64,000 nt of DNA from Diphasiastrum complanatum (GCA_029204225.1 CM055097.1:74548860-74612859), one strand, 5' to 3'; positions 1-10,929 are shown, counted from the stretch's first letter. Notes: generated by a model from the letters alone, not told the origin. Numbers and translations: made by a program.

Positions 1-290
1 CACTTTTGAGCTCTCTCACACCCACATCCCAAACTCTAAACCCTAACACACATACACATGCACACACACACCACACACACACACCCAGTCTAAGCCTAAA
101 GCCTAAAGCCTAAAGCTACAGCCTAATCCTAATCCACAACCCACACACTCCCTAAACACACGCACACACACACACACACACCCTCCATAAACACACACAT
201 ACACACACACAACACATGCACATACACACACTCGCACGCGCGCGCGCGCACACACACACACACACACATGACATCCAACATTGCGGCATT
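1..290. repeat. CA/CG microsatellite with telomere-variant motifs
   Basis: Low-complexity DNA. Around 35-45 and 88-130 there are short runs of CCTAA-type units (CCTAAAG repeated about three times), which resemble variant plant telomere repeats. Most of the rest is (CA)n with a short (GC)n stretch near 237-250. Open frames here are translations of the microsatellite (VCVCV-type) and are not genes. Confidence 0.8.
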
Positions 291-326
291 GACGCACGTC
301 CGCGCCATCGACGCACGTCCGCCCTT

Positions 327-343
327 GCCCATCAATGATGGGC
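327..343 (+). repeat. Isolated GCCCATC/GATGGGC hairpin
   Basis: A perfect 7-bp stem with a 3-nt loop, like the hairpins at the 3' ends of the Helitron-like family described below. The following bases do not give a clear CTAG eight bases later, so this is probably a decayed terminus or a chance match. Confidence 0.35.
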
Positions 344-484
344 ACAAGCAATCTACCTTTCTTAGTGCAAGACCAATCTACCTTTCTTAGTGTTGGAATT
401 TTCCTCTTAATTACATAAGAATCTATTGCTTAAATATCATCTTTTCTCTACAAATGCTTTAAACAAGGTGAAACATTAACTCGA

Positions 485-850
485 ATTTTTGAAACGACTT
501 GATTTTTTATAGAAAGACTCGAATTTTTGAACGATTCAAATTTTCTGAATGACTCAAATTTTTTCAATGACTCGAATTCTTCAAACAACTCGACTTTTTG
601 GAAAGACTCGAATTGTTCGAACGACTCGAATTTTTATAACAACTCGAATTTTTTCAATGGATCGAATTTTTTCAAAATATCGCATTTTTCCAATGACTCA
701 AATTTTTTCAATGACTTGAACTTTTCATAAGACTCAATTTTTTCCAAAGTATTGAATTTTTCTTAAGACTCAAATTTTTCGAGATTCAAATTTTTCGAGA
801 CTCGAATTTTTTTAATGACTCGAATTTTTTCAATGACTCGATTCTAAGTG
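485..850. repeat. Degenerate tandem array, unit GACTCGAATTTTTTCAAT
   Basis: About twenty imperfect copies of an 18-20 base unit with core GACTCGAATTTTT. Neighbouring units differ by substitutions and small indels. The same sequence family recurs at 4840-5045 and, in reverse orientation, at 18060-18360. One frame reads as Asn-Asp-Ser-Asn-Phe repeats only because the array is AT-rich and periodic. Confidence 0.8.
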
Positions 851-1427
851 GCATTAGCTCTTTGAAGCACAATATCTTAGTGAGAAAAATTACAAGTTTT
901 GATTTTGAATTTCATTCCAAGTCTTAAAAAGTAGAGTAATTGGTGGAATCCAATAGGAGTGATTGAATTCAATTTGTTGAGCAAAAATTGACATAGTATG
1001 TATGAAACTCAAATTGTTTATATTCAAGTTTCTTTGTGAGAGTGTGAGGGTCAATTTGTGATGCCATTGGATGTCTAGAATGAGGAGTCGTCCATATTTG
1101 AGTATTCATGCATGGTTGAGATCTTTGTGAATCTCTAGTTGTCTAATTTTTAAGCTATGTAAAAAATTGGTGGTATAGTTTGTTTTCAAATCAAATCAAA
1201 TTCATTCTAAATCTCAAGAGTGAGATTATTTGGGTCAAGAGTGAGTCCAAAAGAAGTGATTAAGTTTGATTTTCATGTGTTTGAAACAAAACCCATATTT
1301 TGTTCAAGAATCTCAAGTGTTGAGAGAACTAGTCAAGTGAAAAGGAAAATCTAGGTGTCAAATCTTTTCATATCCATTTCAACTTTCAAAAGAAAGAGTC
1401 ATTGGTATTTGGTGAGTCCAATAGGAA
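851..1427. other. AT-rich stretch, no gene seen
   Basis: No convincing reading frame, splice pattern or known repeat was recognised. The end of this stretch leads into an LTR-related sequence, so it may be a decayed piece of the same retroelement. Confidence 0.4.
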
Positions 1428-1586
1428 CCTTCAATTAATGATTGTTCTTGTTAGGATTTTGTGTCTAGAATTGATCTAGATTGATCTTAATCTCAAGTAG
1501 ATTAATAGATCAAGTAATCTGACAACCAATCCCTCTTGAGAATCAGATTAGGATCCACTCTTGGTCCTTTTTGTACTTTTTGCACA
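1428..1586 (+). mobile_element. 3' fragment of a Copia-type LTR
   Basis: About 160 bases closely resemble the 3' ends of the two LTRs of the Copia element at 26693-32896. They share the block beginning TTAATGATTGTTCTTGTTAG, then GATCTTAATCT and CCCTCTTGAG, and an end in TGTACTTTTTGCACA. No PBS-like TGGTATCA follows, so this is a solo or truncated LTR remnant. Confidence 0.7.
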
Positions 1587-2146
1587 GTTACTACACTTTT
1601 TGCTCTCAAAATACATGGCAAAGAGTGAGGAGAAGAAAGCGTGTCAATGATCTAGACAGGAAGGTGTGGACTTCTGGGAAGGTAAGAAAAAAAGGCTTCG
1701 TAGAAGCAACTTCCCATTTCTTCATCATCCGACAATGTCTGCCTTTGCATGTCCTATGCCCCCGCTCTTGCACCTTCTATTCTTGTACTTTTAGCTACTT
1801 TGTTGTGCATTACTGTGGTGGATCATCACGCTTGCTTTTATAAAATTCTCTGTTGCAGTCATCTACGTGTTGTCAGTAGGTCACCATATTTGTGCTTGAT
1901 TGCTTTCACAAAGCAGTCGTGGCGTGTCTCTGTTTGTGGTGAATACTGAAGTCAAACCAGCCGTGCCAAGTTGTTAGATCCCTTCAAACAGCTTTCTAGT
2001 GTATCTTGACCAGTTATTGGATCTGTCCGGTTTATGAAAGTTTTGCTCGTGCTAGTACTACCACCTTGACAATGGCAGCCTCTATGTGAGGTCTCCTATC
2101 ATATTGTACCCTTTCACGGGTGTATTTCATTTTATTCTCCATTAAT
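1587..2146. other. No gene recognised
   Basis: Short frames occur but none shows a domain, a codon pattern or splice support. I see only unassigned spacer DNA. Confidence 0.4.
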
Positions 2147-2488
2147 TATTTCAACATTTCCCGTGGAAAGTCTGATGATTTAAAAAATTCTTAGAGCACC
2201 CTTCAAATTTTTGATAATCGAAGTCTCATCTGTTTAACACCTTTCACCATGAAAGTATGTACATGCACTTCAAAACACTATGTGTGTTGGTAAAAGATAA
2301 TTTGAATCTGGAGTGGGCCCCTTAGATGCATGCATGGGGAGGAGGGCCATGCATCCTTTTCCCCATACATGCATCCTCCTCCCCAAGCTTTTTAGTTAGA
2401 AAAAGCTCATGCATGGGTGAGGGGAGGAGCATGCATGGTGCACCCATACCCATGCACAAAAGTGTACATAAGTTTAAATATATATATA
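2147..2488 (-). mobile_element. Helitron-like short element, copy A (3' end missing)
   Basis: Nearly the same sequence as the adjacent copy B. Read on the minus strand it begins with a short (TA)n tract and AAACTTATGTACA. It continues through a block rich in ATGCATGCATGGGGAGG palindromic motifs and ends at GGGAAATGTTGAAAT without the terminal hairpin. The 3' end of the upstream element (hairpin 2501-2517, then CTAG) directly abuts its 5' end. It has no coding capacity. Confidence 0.65.
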
Positions 2489-2877
2489 CTAGTAAAGAGT
2501 GCCCATCGTTGATGGGCAATGGAGGCCGATCTTCATAGAAATGTATTTATATTTCAACCTTTCCCGTGGAAAGTCTGATGATTTATAAAATCCTTAGAGC
2601 ACCCTTCAATTTTTTGATAATCAAAGTCTCATCTGTTTAACACCTTTCACCATGAAAGTATGTACATGCACTTCAAAACACTATGTGTGTTGGTAAAAGA
2701 TAATTTGAATCTGGAGTGGGCCCCTTAGATGCATGCATGGGGAGGAGCGCCATGCATCCATTTCCCCATACATGCATCCTCCTCCCCAAGCTTTTTAGTT
2801 AGAAAAAGCTCATGCATGGGTGAGGGGAGGAGCATGCATGGTGCACCCATACCCATGCGCAAAGGTGTACATAAGTT

Positions 2878-2941
<64 letters not shown>
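2489..2941 (-). mobile_element. Helitron-like short element, copy B (complete, about 450 bp)
   Basis: On the minus strand it starts TCTATATATA, with a long (TA)n tract at 2881-2938, followed by AAACTTATGTACA. It ends with GCCCATC-AAC-GATGGGC (2501-2517), eight bases, then CTAG. A TC start, a 7-bp terminal hairpin and a CTRR end, with no target duplication, are the known hallmarks of Helitrons. No RepHel gene is present, so it would be non-autonomous. It lies head to tail between two related elements. Confidence 0.65.
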
Positions 2942-2942
<1 letters not shown>

Positions 2943-3179
2943 TAGTAAAGAGTGCCCGTCGTTGACGGGCAATGGTAGGAGGAAAGCTGATGATTGTTGA
3001 CGGGTGGTCGATTTAGGAGGAAAGTCGATGGTCGTTGACGGGTGGCCAATTTAGGAGGAAAGCCGATGGTCGTTGACGGGTGGCCGATGTATGTGTGTGT
3101 ATGTACATGAGTGCATGTGTTTATGTATGTGTGTATTCGTGAGAGTGCGTATATCTCTGCATGCATGTGGGTAGTCTAG
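2942..3179 (-). mobile_element. Helitron-like terminus with 38-bp tandem repeats
   Basis: On the minus strand this segment ends in GCCCGTCAACGACGGGC (2954-2970), ACTCTTTA, then CTAG, directly followed by the TC start of copy B. Next to the hairpin (2977-3090) are three copies of a 38-base unit containing GTCGTTGACGGGTGG, a near copy of one hairpin arm. The 5' boundary is taken at the CTAG (3176-3179) of the next hairpin unit. The inner sequence is unlike copies A and B. Confidence 0.5.
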
Positions 3180-3227
3180 CATAATGTGCCCGCCGATGGC
3201 GGGCAGCTGATGATGATGATGATGATG

Positions 3228-3264
<37 letters not shown>

Positions 3265-3360
3265 GATATGTGTGTATGAGTGTGTGTGTGTGTATCTGTG
3301 TGTGTGGATTTGTGTGTATGATTTGTGCTTGATGGTGTGTGTGTGATTTATGTGGTGGAT

Positions 3361-3396
<36 letters not shown>

Positions 3397-3460
3397 AAAT
3401 GTGCGTGTGTGTATATGTGTGGTGTGATTTATGTGGCTGATGGGACAAATTGATCAAGCA
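3180..3460 (-). repeat. Hairpin-CTAG terminus followed by (GT)n microsatellite
   Basis: The hairpin GCCCGCC-ATC-GGCGGGC (3188-3204, minus strand) lies eight bases before CTAG (3176-3179), like the other termini although its stem sequence differs. The remainder is GAT and GT microsatellite (about 3208-3430). THTHTH-type frames are microsatellite translations. Confidence 0.5.
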
Positions 3461-4180
3461 AACTTGTGCAGCAAGGAGAATAAAAAACTACAGAGCTGAA
3501 AAAAAAAAAAGGAAGAACCCTAGAGGTAAGAGCAAAGGAAAACTTCGTGTCAAATTTCCATTTCAATTTGAATAAATAAAAAAAATGTCTAGTTTTAGAT
3601 ATTCAACTTCTACTATTTCCCACAATCGTTGCAAGGATGAGATTGGCAAATATGTTCCTTCATAGAGCATGGATGCTCGACGGATGATTTATGGATAAAA
3701 CTTTGGTAATTCAAAATAAATAAGAAAGTCATATAATAAATCTTAGTGAGGGTCTGCTTATTGATGATGTTTTTTTAGGTGGACTGACTAGAGAAGAGGG
3801 CAACATATGGGTGTGGGCAGAGTGCGGGTTTACTCCCTAATGGTTAGGAGCAAGTTGTTTGGGCAAGAGGCCGATGGTTTAAGTGCTCGGGGGAGATGGG
3901 TGGGTGAATTTTGCCATGTGACAAAAAAAGGACGAGGGAGTATTAGAAAAAGATATGCTCTCGTCCTTAAACATCTTAGTTTTTTTTTTTTTGGGGGGGG
4001 GGAGGGGGGAGGGGTCTTTCTTGATGGGGACTTTTAAAAAAAGAAAAAAAAAAAACTCAATTATGGGGAGCCAAAAAGCCCCTTCACTTTTTTTTGTTTT
4101 ATAGGGAGTGGGGGTTCACACTTTTAAGGGGGTTTACGTTCATATTTTTTTATGAGGGGTTGACATTTTAAGGGGGAGGT
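3461..4180. other. No gene; homopolymer-rich spacer
   Basis: AT-rich sequence with poly-T, poly-G and poly-A runs between 3980 and 4060. No coding or RNA gene was recognised. Confidence 0.5.
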
Positions 4181-4199
4181 GTTTTGCATTTTAAAAAAA

Positions 4200-4367
4200 T
4201 GTGTGTGTGTGTGGGTCCTTTACTTCATACAATATACCTCATCCACAAAAAAAATTTATATGGAGATGTGTGTGTGCACACACACACACACGCGCATTCG
4301 ATGTGTCGGGGGAAGCTCTCACACACACGCACAACGAACACGCGCGCGCACACACACACACACACAA

Positions 4368-4400
<33 letters not shown>

Positions 4401-4430
4401 ACGCGCGCGTGCGTGCGCGCGCATGTGTGT
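4200..4430. repeat. (GT)n, (CA)n and (CG)n compound microsatellite
   Basis: GT, CA and CGCG tracts alternate, and the CA and GT runs could fold back on each other. Four overlapping long frames on both strands exist only because of the dinucleotide repeats. Confidence 0.85.
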
Positions 4431-4839
4431 TTCAAATCCCCATCTCCCCCCTATATTTCTCTTTTTATTGTCTCTTTTGCTCCCCTCTCCCCATCCCCCT
4501 CCTTTTTTTTTCAACTGCGTATTTTTTGGCCCATGGATAAAAGCTTGTGGGTAAGGATTAAAATTCAAATATCTTTCTCTAAATCAAAGTATTTGAAGTT
4601 AAGGTTTTATTTTCTTCACACACTTCAATGTGCTTTAAACTTTAGCCAATAATCTTTATTACATGACTTTCTTATTTATTTTGAATTACCAAAGTTTTAT
4701 TCATAAATCATGAACATAAATTTTTTTATGACTACCTAAAACTGCTTCTTCTTTTTTTAATTCTTCAAATCTCTATCTTGGCCCACCATTTTCATGAATG
4801 TTTAACCACAAGCCCAAACTCACTATCTTTAACTCCAAA

Positions 4840-5045
4840 GGATCGAATTTTTCCAAAGGATTGAAGGACCTTTGTGTCAAGTCGAATTTTTCAAAAGACT
4901 CAAATTTTTTCGATGACTCGAATTTTTCGAAAGACTCGATTTTATTTTCCCGAAAACTAGAATTTTTTTGAAGGCTCAAATTTTTTCAAGGACGTTAATT
5001 TTTTCAAATACTCGAATTTTTCCAAACACTCAAATGTTTGATATT
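4840..5045. repeat. Second GACTCGAATTTTT degenerate array
   Basis: Ten or so diverged units of the same family as 485-850, in the same orientation. It runs up to a Helitron-like 3' terminus and may have been carried inside that element. Confidence 0.75.
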
Positions 5046-5069
5046 TGAGATGCGAGATGTGCAAGATCG

Positions 5070-5141
5070 GCCATCATTCAAATCATCGGCCGCCACCTAG
5101 ATCGGCCTCCATTGCCTGTCAACGACGGGCACTCTTTACTA

Positions 5142-5142
<1 letters not shown>
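5070..5142 (+). mobile_element. Helitron-like 3' terminus (hairpin plus CTAG)
   Basis: The segment AAATCATCGGCCGCCACC followed by TAGATCGGCC and CCATT leads into the hairpin GCCTGTC-AAC-GACGGGC (5114-5130), ACTCTTTA, and CTAG (5139-5142). The same 45-base block precedes the hairpin at 12072-12088, so it is a conserved 3' end. The 5' limit of this element is not visible; it may include the array at 4840-5045. Confidence 0.6.
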
Positions 5143-5189
<47 letters not shown>

Positions 5190-5610
5190 ATCTATATATA
5201 TTTTTAAACTTATGTACACTTTTGGGCATGTGTATGGGTGCACCCATACATCCTCCTCCCCTCACCCATGCATGAGTTTTTTCTAACTAAAAAACTTGGG
5301 GAGGAGGATGCATGTATGGGGAAAATGATGCATGGCCCTCCTCCTCATGCATTCATCTACGGGGCCCACTCCAAATTCAAATTACCTTTTACCCACACAC
5401 ATAGTGTTTTGAAGTGCAGGTGCATACTTTCATGGTGAAAGGTGTTAAACAAAAGGAACTTTCATTATCAAGAATTTGAAGGGTGCTCTAAGAATTTTTT
5501 AAATTATCAGACCACGTGAAAGGCTGAAAAAAGAATGCATTTCTATGAAGGAAAAATCGAATGTGAAGGGCTAAGAAGGCTTCAAAACGTAGGCTTGGTG
5601 GGCCCCTATC

Positions 5611-5615
<5 letters not shown>

Positions 5616-5689
<74 letters not shown>
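5616..5689. repeat. (CT)37 microsatellite
   Basis: Pure CT dinucleotide tract. The minus-strand ERERER frame over it is an artefact. Confidence 0.95.
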
Positions 5690-5692
<3 letters not shown>

Positions 5693-5699
5693 GTTGCAC

Positions 5700-5945
5700 T
5701 CAAGCCTGCATGGCAGACATACGTGGTGCATAGCATAGTTGGCTTGCCACACAAGCCTATGTCAAGCCTATGTGACAGACTGCAACATGCCTGTATGGCA
5801 GACATCAAGCCTATGTGATGCCTATATGACCTGCCACACAAGCCTATGATAGACCTACGTGACTTGTCCTATGGCAAGTCCCAAGTCTGTGTGGTTTGTC
5901 TCATGGCATGCCTACGTGGCTTGGCACGTGGCTACTTGTGAGCCC
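5700..5945. repeat. Degenerate tandem repeat around CAAGCCTATGTGGC
   Basis: Eight or more imperfect copies of a 20-35 base unit containing GCCTATG/GCCACA/TGGCA motifs. No coding signal. Confidence 0.6.
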
Positions 5946-6043
5946 TAGCTCTCTCTAGGTCCATGCAAGCCTACATGGCAGGGCTTGGTTGGCTTGCCAC
6001 ACAAGCCTATGGCAAGCCTATCACGATGGGCACTTTTTACTAG

Positions 6044-6218
6044 TCTATATATATATGTAAACTTATGTACAGTTTTGCGCATGTGTATGGGTGCACCCAT
6101 GCATCCTCCTCCCCTCACCCATGCATACACAGTATTTTTACTAAAAATGATGGGGAGGGGGATGCATGTATGGGTAAGAGCATGCATGGCCCTCCTCCCC
6201 ATGCATGCATGCATATTT
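6044..6218 (+). mobile_element. Helitron-like 5' terminus, copy D
   Basis: It begins TCTATATATATATG immediately after the CTAG of copy C, followed by TAAACTTATGTACAG and the ATGCATG-rich palindromic block. Similarity to copies E and F stops at GCATGCATGCATATT in all three, a shared breakpoint about 175-220 bases from the start. The next + strand hairpin-CTAG is at 12072-12103, so the element could run from 6044 to 12103 and carry everything between; this is inference. Confidence 0.55.
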
Positions 6219-6220
6219 AA

Positions 6221-6379
6221 ACCATAGTTGCACGAACTTCCACATCCACCGCAGTGGTTCTTGCCGATGTAGGTGTCCTGGCAGAAAGTATTCCAACAAC
6301 ATGTTGTTCCACCTCCGGGATTCTTCGAAGGATCAAGAAAAACATTGGCATTCTTGATGCACCACACATAATGCCACAT
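6221..6379 (-). pseudogene. STIG1-like cysteine-rich gene fragment
   Basis: A minus-strand frame of about 53 residues contains TTCCWNTFCQDTYIGKNHC followed by GGCGSSCNYG. This Cys spacing (CC-x4-C ... NHCGGCGSSC) resembles the repeat of the plant STIG1 family, small secreted cysteine-rich proteins with a D-x3-NCG-x-CG-x2-C core. The similarity ends abruptly at the border of Helitron-like copy D, where the frame reads into repeat DNA; the usual closing CC-x-G-x-C is missing. There is no signal peptide or start context. I read it as a captured or interrupted gene fragment. STIG1 is the best guess; another Cys-rich secreted family is possible. Confidence 0.5.
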
Positions 6380-6914
6380 AATGCCACTTGTTTTTTGCGA
6401 TGTAATTTACCTTCACAAAATTTGAATGTGCTGCCAACTCCAACGTGTTTCTAGCAATGGCATAGTCTACTCTTTCTATGAAAGCTGATAGGTAGAGTAT
6501 GAGAAAGCTGCTATGGAATACATTGTCGAAAGATCAAGAACAAAATTCTTTGCATGTTGGAAATGCTTCAGAAATGGGGTATTGTTTGTCCCTCGTACGC
6601 TCTTCCTTTCTACTCCTTGCTTCACGTTTTGGAAGAGGGTTTGGTCACTATACTTGGCCTAGGCAGTCTTCTCAGTTCTATTCAAAAAGTTCTTTTGGAT
6701 GTGCAAAATGGAATACAGAGCAAAAGCTTGCTCAAGCCAGCATGTTCCGAGTTGGAATGGAGGCAATTCGTTGGCAGCTAAATGCTAGAGCTTGTAACCC
6801 TAAATTCTTTTCTCCTCCTCCTTCACAGTCTGCAAGTTTTGATCAGTTATCTTATGAGGATAAGTGCCATGTTGCTCTTGCCCAAGCTCTATAGAGCCAA
6901 GCTAGAAACGGCCT
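6380..6914. other. No gene confirmed
   Basis: Three overlapping frames of 75-131 codons exist on the + strand (6499-7045), but none shows a domain and they break against each other. Possibly part of the captured DNA that includes the STIG1-like piece. Confidence 0.3.
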
Positions 6915-7728
<814 letters not shown>

Positions 7729-7859
7729 CAATAGGTTGATATTCTTCAGGATTTTGAAGTTTACTTCACATTTCTTGCCAATCACAGTTGTATTCTTCCA
7801 TTGTTTTTTTTGTTGTGATTTATGCTTTTGAGCAGTAATGGTAATGGCCTCTTTCTGCT

Positions 7860-8195
7860 AGATCTACAATTCATGCACTGTTGAAGAGTATTGTTCTCTT
7901 TCTACTAAATTGCATTTTTCTGTAATTCATGCACTTTTGAATAGTATTGCCCTTGTTAGGCCAATTCTCTTGTTTGTGCAATTCATGCACTTTTGAGTTG
8001 TAATTCCCTCTTCATGTTGAATATCGATTTTTGCAATTCGTGCACTTTGAGTAGCAATCCCCTCTTTACGCCAAATCTCTTTTTGTGCAATTTATGCACT
8101 TTTGAGTAGTAATGCCTCTTACTGCCAAGCCACTAAATTTTGTAGTTACTGCACTTTTGAGTACTAATGGTCTCTTAATGCCAAATCTCTAAATT
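7860..8195. repeat. Six tandem copies of a 56-bp unit
   Basis: Each unit contains TGCAATTCATGCACTTTTGAGTAG or a variant followed by a CCTCTT-rich stretch; spacing is 55-58 bases. A further single unit (TTCATGCACTTTTGAG) appears near 10158. It could be a minisatellite that arose in the intron next to the MOSC-like exon. Confidence 0.7.
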
Positions 8196-8307
8196 GATGA
8201 ACATTCTGTAGTAGAAGAAAGGAGCTGATTTTACTTGTTTCAATAGCAGCTTAGTGATATTTATGAACAATTGAATCCAATTTTGTTTAAATCCTCTAAT
8301 GATGCAG

Positions 8308-8381
8308 GACTTCGATGGGATAGGCAGTGGATGGTAGTAAGAGAAAATGGAAGGCCTCTCACTCAAAGGACAACACCCAAG
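8308..8381 (+). pseudogene. MOSC N-terminal domain (MARC-like) exon fragment
   Basis: After a good acceptor (CTAATGATGCAG) the sequence encodes GLRWDRQWMVVRENGRPLTQ and then RTTPK, ending at AAG followed by GTGTGT. It matches the GFRWDRQWMVV..G..TQR..PK signature of the MOSC_N beta-barrel domain of mARC-type molybdenum-cofactor proteins (mitochondrial amidoxime-reducing component family). No other exon of such a gene is visible nearby, and no MOSC C-domain. A second, decayed copy follows at 8798-8870. I read it as an exon with flanking intron carried here as a gene fragment. Family recognition is fairly firm; function as a gene here is unlikely. Confidence 0.6.
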
Positions 8382-8797
8382 GTGTGTCAGATTGAGGTCT
8401 TTGCCGGAAGAGGTACTCTATGGGAAAGTCCGGAAACCTCCTCATGTTGTGATGAGTGAGTAAAAGTTGATGCACTAAACTTTGGCATTAAATTTGCAAT
8501 ATATGCAATTCTGTTTGCACACGCTTCACAATGGTGACCATATGACTGACTATTCAGTAGCCTACATGGCCTATTACTGTCCGTATTGCATTATTGGAAT
8601 AGTCAAAACAACACAGAATCACAAAAATAATTTTTTTTTTCTCTTTCTGTATAATTTAGTCTAGTAAACCCTCATTTGACTTAGCAAGAGATTTGGATTT
8701 CTTGGATATGAAAGGAGCTGATTTTACTTGTTCAATAGCAGCTTAGTGATATTTATGAACGATTGAATCCAATTCTGTTTAAATCCTCTAATGATGC

Positions 8798-8870
8798 AAA
8801 ACTCTGATGAGATAGGCAGTGGATGGTAGTAAGAGAAGATTGAAGGCCTTCAGCACCCAAGATGTGTCAA
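8798..8870 (+). pseudogene. Second, decayed copy of the MOSC exon
   Basis: Part of a duplicated block (8210-8450 copied at 8700-8930) beginning GAAAGGAGCTGATTTTACTTG. Here the acceptor AG is lost (GATGCAAAAC), the start of the exon carries a TGA, and an internal deletion removes about 20 bases. It is plainly non-functional. Confidence 0.6.
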
Positions 8871-9169
8871 ATTGAGGTATCTTTTCCGGAAGAGGTACTC
8901 TATGGAAAAGTCCAAAAACTTCCTTGACATAGGTTATGCATAATGCTTGTCATTAGCTAACATGTATTATAGTTATGATCATGTCGTGCCTCTTGAATGT
9001 TACAAACCAAAACAAAGTCATAACAAAGCCTAGGGTATGAATACCATACCAGTTTTATCACACTTTTTGATGGTAATCAGTCTTTTTTCATTGTCAATCA
9101 TGGCCCAGTTGTGTGTCAACAACGTTCAAAAAACTATAGGCTTTTAAAAAGTGCATTTTATTAGGTGCA

Positions 9170-9710
9170 GTAGGTTGTAATTTGTTGAAGTATGTACAAA
9201 ACATATTGTAAAAGGTCGCATATAGTATGGAAAATGCAAAAACGTGGGTTTCAGGTGTGACTTATAGTCCAATATCAATGCAAGACCAGTTTGAGCATAC
9301 TATTGATGGTAGTAGAGGCCGTCAGTTTTTAGCTGTCAATGGTGGCCCTGTTTTGTGGCAAAAACTTTCATACAACAAAATGCTTTCAGAAAAATCATAT
9401 TATCAAGTGAAGCAGGTCATAAGTTGTTGAAGTATGTCAAAAACATATTGTAAAAAGTCGCAGCCAACATGGAAGATGGAAAAACATGGGCTTCAGATGT
9501 GATTTACCTTGTTTTCTACTCACAAGATGCATCAATCCAGTGTGTATAATGGGCATAATAGATTGCACATAATAGATTATGCCCATCCTACACAATGAGA
9601 ACAAAACATACTATCAAGTGAAGCAAGTCATAAGTTGATGAAGTATATCAAAAACATACTGTAAAAACTCGCAGCCAGCATGGAAGATGGTAAAACCTGG
9701 GCAAGCATTA
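9170..9710. repeat. Three tandem copies of a 210-240 bp unit
   Basis: Units begin near 9183, 9424 and 9634 and share GTTGAAGTATGTCAAAAACA, TGTAAAAA-TCGCA and ATGGAAGATGG. The 67-codon frame over the first unit (9227-9430) has no support. Confidence 0.65.
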
Positions 9711-9766
9711 TAATTTCTTGAAGAATCCACTGTGTCTATTAAAGACATTGTTTAATCGTTACGAAC

Positions 9767-9885
9767 CTGAGCTGCAACAAATGCTCTACCCCATTTTGGT
9801 CCTTCACCTACAACATGAATATCACCATGCACTTCGAATGAGTCCTCTTCAACAGCGGTGCCAGCAGCCAGACATGCGCTCAAGC
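9767..9885 (-). pseudogene. Isolated conserved-looking exon, unidentified
   Basis: On the minus strand an acceptor (AATTTCTGCAG) precedes 119 open bases that end at GCTCAG before GTTCGTAACG, a plausible donor. The frame encodes LSACLAAGTAVEEDSFEVHG, then DIHVVGEGPKWGRAFVAAQ: a balanced, protein-like composition unlike the surrounding repeat DNA. I do not recognise the family. Flanking sequence shows no neighbouring exon. By analogy with the other exon fragments in this region it is probably a captured gene piece. Confidence 0.4.
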
Positions 9886-9994
9886 CTGCAGAAATTTGAG
9901 CATCAGTGTTGGTTTCAACGATCATTCAACACAGGAGAAATTATGCAGATAGCAATAAGCCTGGACAAAATGCCCAATCCAAACCCCGCCTGAT

Positions 9995-10929
9995 GACCCC
10001 ACAGTAGCTATTTTGCCCTCCTAATCCAATCAATTAACCAATGTGTAGGATTCTACTCTGAATCTCACATTCAGATATGATCTGGTGCTATTTGTAGTGC
10101 TCACAAAATTAATTCTGATGGATTCAAATTGCCTAGATGATGGATTCAAGTTGTAGTTCATGCACTTTTGAGTGGCTCTCCCTCAGAACAGAGCCTCCTC
10201 CCTCTTTCATGCTCAGATCTTCATCAATCAGTTTCATCAAGTCAGAAAGAAATGCGTGTCTTCAATGGCTATTGAATCTTAGAGCAGAGTTACTTCCAGT
10301 AGTTGTCCGCATCTCCGTTGTTAGTTCACAGCGTTCCAGGCAGTAGCTCCAAAATTATTACCTTCTAATACTTCTCAGAACACGAAGTTTTTTTCAAGGA
10401 TTAGAGACCCCTGACAAAATGGTCTCTAGACTCACAAACACCCTTATGCAAATACACTCAGAGGAGGTTCTCAATGCACATTGGATGATTATCTTCCCAC
10501 CAGTAAGAATGGACTTTTTGCTCACAATTTGCTACTAGACTGTTGGCAGTGCTTGCACATGGCAATTTGTTAAACGAAATGCTTCTTGCATTACTACTCT
10601 CACAGTCTCTGAAACCAAAAGCGATGAATGATGGTGTTGTAGAAGCAATCATAGTAGTTGCAATGTGCACCCTGGAGAGAGCTTGAAATGGAGGCCGCCC
10701 GCCAAGACGTATCAATCGAACTGGAGGTCGCCCATGCGAGTGGGCAGCAAAAATTTTTTGAAATCTACTTGTGTGTGTGTGTGTGCCAAAAAAAAAAAAA
10801 GGCATGTATGTGTTGTTTTTTCAATCATTTTTTTTAAACTCTATTTTAGTTTGGTGACAATTTTGCGTGCAGAGTGTGACATATTTGGCGGCACAGAGTT
10901 AATTTTTTACGGCAACCCTTACACTCTCT
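9995..10929. other. No gene recognised
   Basis: Apart from one unit of the 56-bp repeat near 10150 and a short (GT)n near 10770, I see no feature. Frames at 10137-10346 and 10458-10805 lack domains or splice logic. Confidence 0.4.

Larger units (their letters stand above)
5143..6043 (+). mobile_element. Helitron-like element, copy C
   Basis: It begins directly after a CTAG with TGTATATATA and a (TA)n tract, then TTTTTAAACTTATGTACAC. The first 400 bases (to about 5550) match copies A, B and G. The rest holds a (CT)n tract (5616-5689) and a degenerate array rich in CAAGCCTATG (5700-5945). It ends with an imperfect hairpin GCCTATC-AC-GATGGGC (6016-6031), eight bases, then CTAG (6040-6043). No RepHel coding is seen. 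Confidence 0.55.

Noticed and set aside
1-290. A true chromosome end
   Set aside because: Telomere-like units are few, variant and interrupted by CA repeats; this is interstitial low-complexity DNA.
2150-2980. miRNA precursor from the ATGCATG-rich palindromes
   Set aside because: The palindromes are short, multiple and shared by all copies of the Helitron-like family; they are better explained as element structure.
4179-4652. Overlapping 110-157 codon frames on both strands
   Set aside because: Dominated by CV/HT repeats from (GT)n and (CA)n; no conserved segment.
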